A stretch of 64,000 nt of DNA from Sambucus nigra. Lineage: Eukaryota; Streptophyta; Magnoliopsida; Dipsacales; Adoxaceae. This document shows, piece after piece, positions 60,701 through 64,000 of the stretch (positions within the stretch are counted from its first letter, which is position 1; every line of letters begins with the position of its first letter). Under the pieces are notes generated by a model. It saw only the letters and a list, made by a program, of their open reading frames with translations, made no database searches and had not been told where the DNA came from. The stretch spans positions 272,666,109 through 272,730,108 of the forward strand of contig OX422222.1 in NCBI GenBank assembly GCA_949130495.1. Direction: 5' to 3'. The position numbers and the translations under genes are program-made.

Positions 60701-63700
60701 GCTGAACACCCGAGGAAGGTTCAAGTACCTGGGCATAACTGTAGATTACTTTAATAAATGGGTGGAAGATGAACCATTGATCGATATGTCCTATGAAAAG
60801 GTTTATCTGTTTATTTGGAAGAGTATCATATGAAGGTATGGATTACCCTATGCCTTTATCACTGATCATGGCACACAGTTTGACAACGACAAATTTACTG
60901 CTTATTGTGCCCAGTCCAACGTCAAAAAAATCCACTCTGCCCCTGACCATCCTCAAAGCAATGACCAAACAGAGGTAACTAATAGAACTTTGCTGAATGG
61001 GCTGAAGAAAAGGTTGGAAAATGCAAAAGGAAATTGGATCAATGAACATCAATCTGTCTCGTGGGCTTACGAACAACTTCTAGAATAACTACTGGAGAAA
61101 CTCCGTACCTGTTTGCATTTGGTATTTAATCCATAATTCCTGTCGACCGAGGTTTACCAACGCATAGAGTTCTTAACTTCAATACCCCAGTCAGCGATTT
61201 GATGAGAAGGCTGGATTTAGACATGCTGAAACAAGTCCGTGAAGATAGAACTTTAAGGAATGCAACCTATCAACAAAGGACTGCACATTTATACAACAAG
61301 AGGGTCATTCTAAACAACTTAAAAGAGGGAGATTAAGTTTTGAAGAAAGTGATTTAGAAGAGCAATAGGCTGGAGGCCAATTCGTATGGGCCTTATCGTA
61401 CTATTGCAGTTATCCAACCAGGCGCATATCGGATTGAGACTTTGGAAGGGGAAGAATTCAAGAACCTATGGAATGTAGAACACCTGAAGAAGTATTATCA
61501 GTAAATGTAGTTATGTTGTAATCAGTTCACTTCAATATTAATGAGAACATGACTTTCCCAAAATTGTTATTTTGTTATTTTCTTTTTCGGAGTACTAGTG
61601 CTATGCACTAGCAAACATTATAAAGACCACCAACAAAGTTGGTTATTAACAAAGGCCACCAACAAAGTTGGTCGGTATCAACAAAGACCACCAAAAAAGT
61701 TGGTCATCATCAACAAAGGCCACCAATAAAGTTGGTCAGAATCAATAAAGGCACCAACAAAGTTGTTTGTCAAACAACCAAGCAAGGCAAAATTGTAAGT
61801 CCCAAATACTTGGTTAACGAAGATCCGGATGAATAATTTTCATCTAAACTGGGCTAAAAGATGGACAAATGTTCCACTCATGCTTGGGAACCAAGGTAAC
61901 TAATGCAATTACCATAAAATTTAGGTACATTAGTAGAACCATGGTGAAGCATTGGTAATTGTTATAAAACTTATGATAATTCTAAGAATATCAATATAAC
62001 TAATGAAAAACTAGAGATTAATTAAAAGTTGATCCATTCATAGTCAAAGACTAAGAAAACATTTATATACGCAAAGATTAACTAAAAGTTAATGTATTCA
62101 TTCAATAAACTTGGCATTAAATCAAATGATTACATATTATTAGTTAAACATGGAGAAACAAAATACAAAAGATCATTCTGTAGGATGTTTCCCTTCAGCC
62201 TTAAAAATAGGATCCATGTCAATAGGAGGATCATCCAAGGTAAAAGGAAAGTTGATGAAGTTAAAATCCTGAAGCATTCTGGTATTTCTACTACTGGGAT
62301 GATCAAATAGGTGAGGTGGTCGAATGATCTCTTGTTCATCATTTAGCTGATAATCTCCTAAGTATTTTTGAAATCAAGCGTTAAGGAATACGATGAACAG
62401 GAATCTAGTTAACATCTTACTTGAATGGAGGATTGTCAAGCTGTAGCAATCCCGAATCATACCAATCCTATAAAAATATGTTATGATCCATATTCATCAC
62501 AGTTAAAACGTTCAACCAACCCTATTTAGAGGATTCGTTGTGGGCCTATTGAAATCTATCATCAAAATGTCCCAAAGCTTCATTATACTCATCCATCGAA
62601 ACTTTTCTTGGTTGTTTATTGAATTGAAAGGTTGATTTATCAACTTATGATTGTAGCCTCTTCAGTACCCAATCCTTAACCTCTAATTAGGAAGATTGAG
62701 TGGATAGTTGTTGAAATAAGGTCTGCAGCTTTTGAGATATCTCACCAATAGCTCGATCTTTTTCTTTTAATTGTGCAGGTTGATTGGCAAGGTCTTGTTT
62801 GGTCCTAATTTCCTCAGCTAGGCCCATTTCTAGCTTGAGGGGAAGATGCATATTTAATGTTTTTCAAGGCCTCCAATTCATCTCTTAATGTTACAGTCTC
62901 AGCTTTTAAAAAGGAGTAATGTTCATCGATAGTAGCAACAACGTTTCCAGAGGCAAACTTCAGAAGATTTACTTCATCCCTTATTCTTCTTTTCAAGAAG
63001 TTTGGCAACAGTTCTAGTTTATTCAATTACAAGTTTAAGAAGACACTCCTTTTTATTATAAACAGAGGCAAATTTATCAAAGCCCCGATCTACACTTAAG
63101 CTTTGATATTTCTGCTAATAGCTATGATGCGATGACATAGTAGATTCTATATATTATTCTTGAAGTTATTCTATCATCTCAGAATATGAAACATTGCTTG
63201 CTATCGCTCGATCAAGTAAGTACTTCAAATATTGGTAAGATTCCTTAACCCGCTCTAAGGCATCATCACCGAGCAACTGAGTGATTTCTTCTCCGTACAA
63301 GTTCGTATGACCAGCTTTGAAAAAATCACTGCACTTCCTCAGTAGCTGGGTATCATGGGAAGACAGTTGTTCCATCTTCAAAATAAAGTAGCAAGAAGAA
63401 ATGACCACTAATCAACAAATAAGAATAGAGAACAGGTACAATCCACAAGAGACAAAAAGGAGCAAAAGGTTATTTTCTTGACAGTAAAAAGTTCAAGTAC
63501 AATTAATATGAAGAGAAAGAAATAAAAAGGGTAAATATCGAACAACTTTACACCTTCTCCCTATCAACCCTTTTATCCTTGTCAGAAGAAGTGGCTACAA
63601 GCTGACGTTGCTCAGTTGGCTCGACCGGAAGAAGAGAAGACTCAGGGATTTTAGGTTATTTGGCAACAGACTCAACCACAGATAAAGACTCTTCAAACGT

Positions 63701-64000
63701 AGCTTTATCTTTAACCTCATCCTCTATGACTGGAGGAGGACCATGAATATACCTCTAAAAAAGTTTAGAGTCTTCATTTGCGTTCAACTCTTGAAGGGCA
63801 ACAACCCAACCATCTCTGAAATATTTTTGCTTCACATATTGAATCTGAGTAGAAGCAACAAAAATGGCTTTGTTCCAACCCTTGTCCCAACCAGCACTCA
63901 AGGAGGCCTTAACAATAGACTTTTCTTATCTCTGGCAGAGAATACAAGGTAGTCGGCAGCCTTTGACCTACGCTCAACTTCCTCTGCCCTGTGCTCAGCT

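Overview
The window is plant nuclear DNA built almost entirely from decayed and nested transposable elements. The evidence is the set of lineages: a CACTA (En/Spm) DNA transposon, Ty1/copia elements of Sirevirus and Angela-like type, and Ty3/gypsy elements of Tekay/Del chromovirus, Ogre and Tat type. Methionine- and arginine-tRNA type primer sites also fit. This mix is typical of a flowering plant with a large genome. No host protein gene, rRNA or tRNA gene was found, so family or species cannot be inferred. All coding regions carry stops and frameshifts except short stretches.

Layout. 1-1980: 3' part of a CACTA TNP2-type transposase (+), with two introns still readable. 2513-2747: 86-bp minisatellite. 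2748-6145: a 167-169 bp satellite that changes orientation twice. 6425-9795: degenerate Tat-type gypsy element A (+), gag to RNase H. 9796-11983: AT-rich DNA, perhaps an old LTR. 11984-32839: one Tekay-type chromovirus B on the minus strand. It carries Sirevirus-like element I (13064-18880) inside its left LTR and Sirevirus-like element II (22683-28451) between protease and reverse transcriptase. Elements I and II both have LTRs, primer site, gag and polypurine tract but no pol, and they share the same deletion junction. 32840-34919: low-complexity DNA with a 149-bp duplication and a 45-bp minisatellite. 34920-42132: Angela-like copia element IV (-). 42133 to about 48830: Ogre-type gypsy element C (+): LTR, long leader, gag, protease. 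48840 to about 57510: Sirevirus III (+) with gag, protease, integrase, RT and RNase H. About 57540-64000: Tat-type element D (+) from protease to integrase, then a hairpin repeat array and a degenerate antisense ORF with a candidate intron.

Reading the nesting gives an order of events: B is older than I and II, IV is older than C, and III separates C from D. Sirevirus III has the pol that I and II lack, so III-like relatives are plausible helpers. The most notable signals are four. A cluster of TTCGAA-cored palindromes is shared by the Sirevirus LTRs and the unrelated chromovirus LTRs. A gag-only Sirevirus subfamily has transposed here. The satellite flips orientation at a near-palindromic point. 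The antisense ORF has an in-frame GT-AG intron. All identifications come from translating and comparing by eye; no search or alignment program was run.
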